Shown here in pieces: positions 4,345 through 5,296 of a DNA stretch of 5,296 nucleotides. Origin of the DNA: Rhodospirillales bacterium (GTDB lineage: Bacteria > Pseudomonadota > Alphaproteobacteria > Rhodospirillales > UBA2165); the NCBI GenBank assembly GCA_013204125.1, contig JABMOP010000317.1:1-5296 (forward strand). The letters run 5' to 3'. A program made the position numbers and the translations under genes. Numbering within the stretch: the stretch's first letter is position 1; every line of letters begins with the position of its first letter. The notes under the pieces are model-generated. The model was not told where the DNA came from and made no database searches. It saw nothing but the letters and a program-made list of their open reading frames with translations.

Positions 4345-5296
4345 TTATTCTGAAATATCTTTGCCGGTTTCTTGATCGACGGCGCGTAGGGACAATTTCA
4401 CCTTACCCCGGTCATCAATACCGATCAGCTTGACCTTGACCTTGTCGCCGACATTTACCACATCGGTGGTTTTTTCGACGCGTTCCGGTTTTAGCTCACT
4501 GATATGAACAAGCCCGTCTTTGCTGCCCATGAAATTAACGAAGGCGCCGAAATCAACGGTCTTAACGACGGTACCGCTATAGATCGCCCCAATTTCGGGC
4601 TCGGCAACGATGTCGTTGATCATCTTGATAGCTGCGGCGGACGCATCTTCGTCAACCGCCGCCACTTTGATCGTGCCGTCATCTTCGATATCGATCTTGG
4701 CGCCGGTGGTTTCACAAATTTCGCGGATTATCTTGCCACCCGGTCCGATGACTTCACGGATCTTGTCTTTGTTGATGGTGATCACGGTAATTCTCGGCGC
4801 ATTGTCGCTCACGCCGTCGCGCGCGCGGGAAAGGGCTTTTTCCATTTCGCCAAGAATGTGCAACCGGCCATCTCGCGCCTGCGCTAAGGCAACTTCCATG
4901 ATGTCCTTGGTGATGGATGTAATTTTAATATCCATCTGTAATGCCGTAACGCCGTTTTTGGACCCGGCGACCTTGAAATCCATGTCGCCGAGGTGATCTT
5001 CGTCACCTAAAATATCCGAAAGGACGGCGAAGGAATCGCCTTCTTTGATCAATCCCATGGCGATACCTGCAACCGGCTGAGAAATCGGCACACCCGCATC
5101 CATCAAGGACAAGGACGTTCCGCAGACGGTCGCCATCGAGGATGAGCCATTGGATTCAGTGATTTCCGAGACCACCCGCATTGTGTACGGGAAGGCTTCT
5201 TTTTCCGGCAATAACGGATTGAGTGCCCGCCAGGCCAGTTTACCGTGGCCGATTTCGCGGCGCCCGGGAGAGCGCAGGAAGCTTGCCTCGCCCACC
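4345..5296 (-). CDS. pnp: Polynucleotide phosphorylase, C-terminal part (5' end off window)
   Basis: The last 316 residues are visible and the frame continues past the right edge. PNPase degrades RNA 3' to 5' with phosphate and takes part in mRNA and sRNA turnover in the cytoplasm. The fragment begins in the second RNase PH-like core domain (SPGRREIGHGKLAWRA, then FPYTMRVVSEITESNGSSSM). It includes the catalytic segment GDEDHLGDMDFKVAG, where D100, D106 and K108 of the fragment match E. coli D486, D492 and K494. A KH domain follows (about 166-226, GxxG loop IGPGGK at 183-188), then an S1 domain (about 236-305; VDFGAFVNF, GLVHISEL). The protein ends 11 residues after the S1 motif KLSLRAV, so it has only a short tail. 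The GTG at 5295 is an internal Val codon, not the start. pnp is followed by a hairpin and then the fab operon, which appears to be a separate transcription unit. Confidence 0.96.
   Translation of the reverse strand, partial: VGEASFLRSPGRREIGHGKLAWRALNPLLPEKEAFPYTMRVVSEITESNGSSSMATVCGTSLSLMDAGVPISQPVAGIAMGLIKEGDSFAVLSDILGDEDHLGDMDFKVAGSKNGVTALQMDIKITSITKDIMEVALAQARDGRLHILGEMEKALSRARDGVSDNAPRITVITINKDKIREVIGPGGKIIREICETTGAKIDIEDDGTIKVAAVDEDASAAAIKMINDIVAEPEIGAIYSGTVVKTVDFGAFVNFMGSKDGLVHISELKPERVEKTTDVVNVGDKVKVKLIGIDDRGKVKLSLRAVDQETGKDISE

Noticed and set aside
1..5296. CRISPR array, mobile element, tRNA/rRNA, defence or biosynthetic system
   Set aside because: No spaced direct repeats, transposase, integrase, attachment-site duplications or RNA-gene signatures are visible. 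All coding space is filled by recognisable core genes in one orientation.

Overview
The window looks like chromosomal housekeeping sequence from an alphaproteobacterium of moderate GC content. Three things point there: an Irr-type Fur-family regulator (a hallmark of Alphaproteobacteria), a fabA-fabB-fabI cluster next to it, and alphaproteobacterial-style PNPase and FabI sequences. A Rhodospirillales-like marine or freshwater lineage is plausible, but the sequence alone cannot fix the genus. All six genes are on the minus strand, so transcription runs from high to low coordinates.

In transcription order: the 3' two-fifths or so of pnp (polynucleotide phosphorylase) enters at the right edge and ends in a spacer with a 10-bp GC-rich hairpin. 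That spacer also holds a candidate promoter and a structured leader for fabA. Next come fabA, fabB and fabI, the set that makes and elongates unsaturated fatty acids in the type II pathway. fabA and fabB are 10 nt apart, and fabB and fabI are 43 nt apart. Sixty-seven bases later is irr, the haem/iron-status regulator. After a 150-bp AT-rich intergenic region is a short rubrerythrin (ferritin-like diiron protein without a rubredoxin domain). A strong hairpin terminator separates it from the 5' part of a gene for a protein with two [4Fe-4S] cysteine motifs, which runs off the left edge.

The genes form two functional blocks. fabA/fabB/fabI set membrane unsaturation. irr/rubrerythrin/Fe-S protein look like an iron and peroxide homeostasis block. 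The most interesting sequence signals are regulatory. An inverted repeat resembling an Irr box lies directly upstream of a good sigma70-type promoter for the rubrerythrin gene. The irr promoter is placed so that its transcript may be leaderless. A 16-bp palindrome and a GC-rich folded leader precede fabA. FabI also carries alanine at two positions where changes are known to lower triclosan sensitivity. No mobile element, CRISPR array, tRNA, rRNA or new multi-gene system was seen; this is mainly an ordinary core-genome region.
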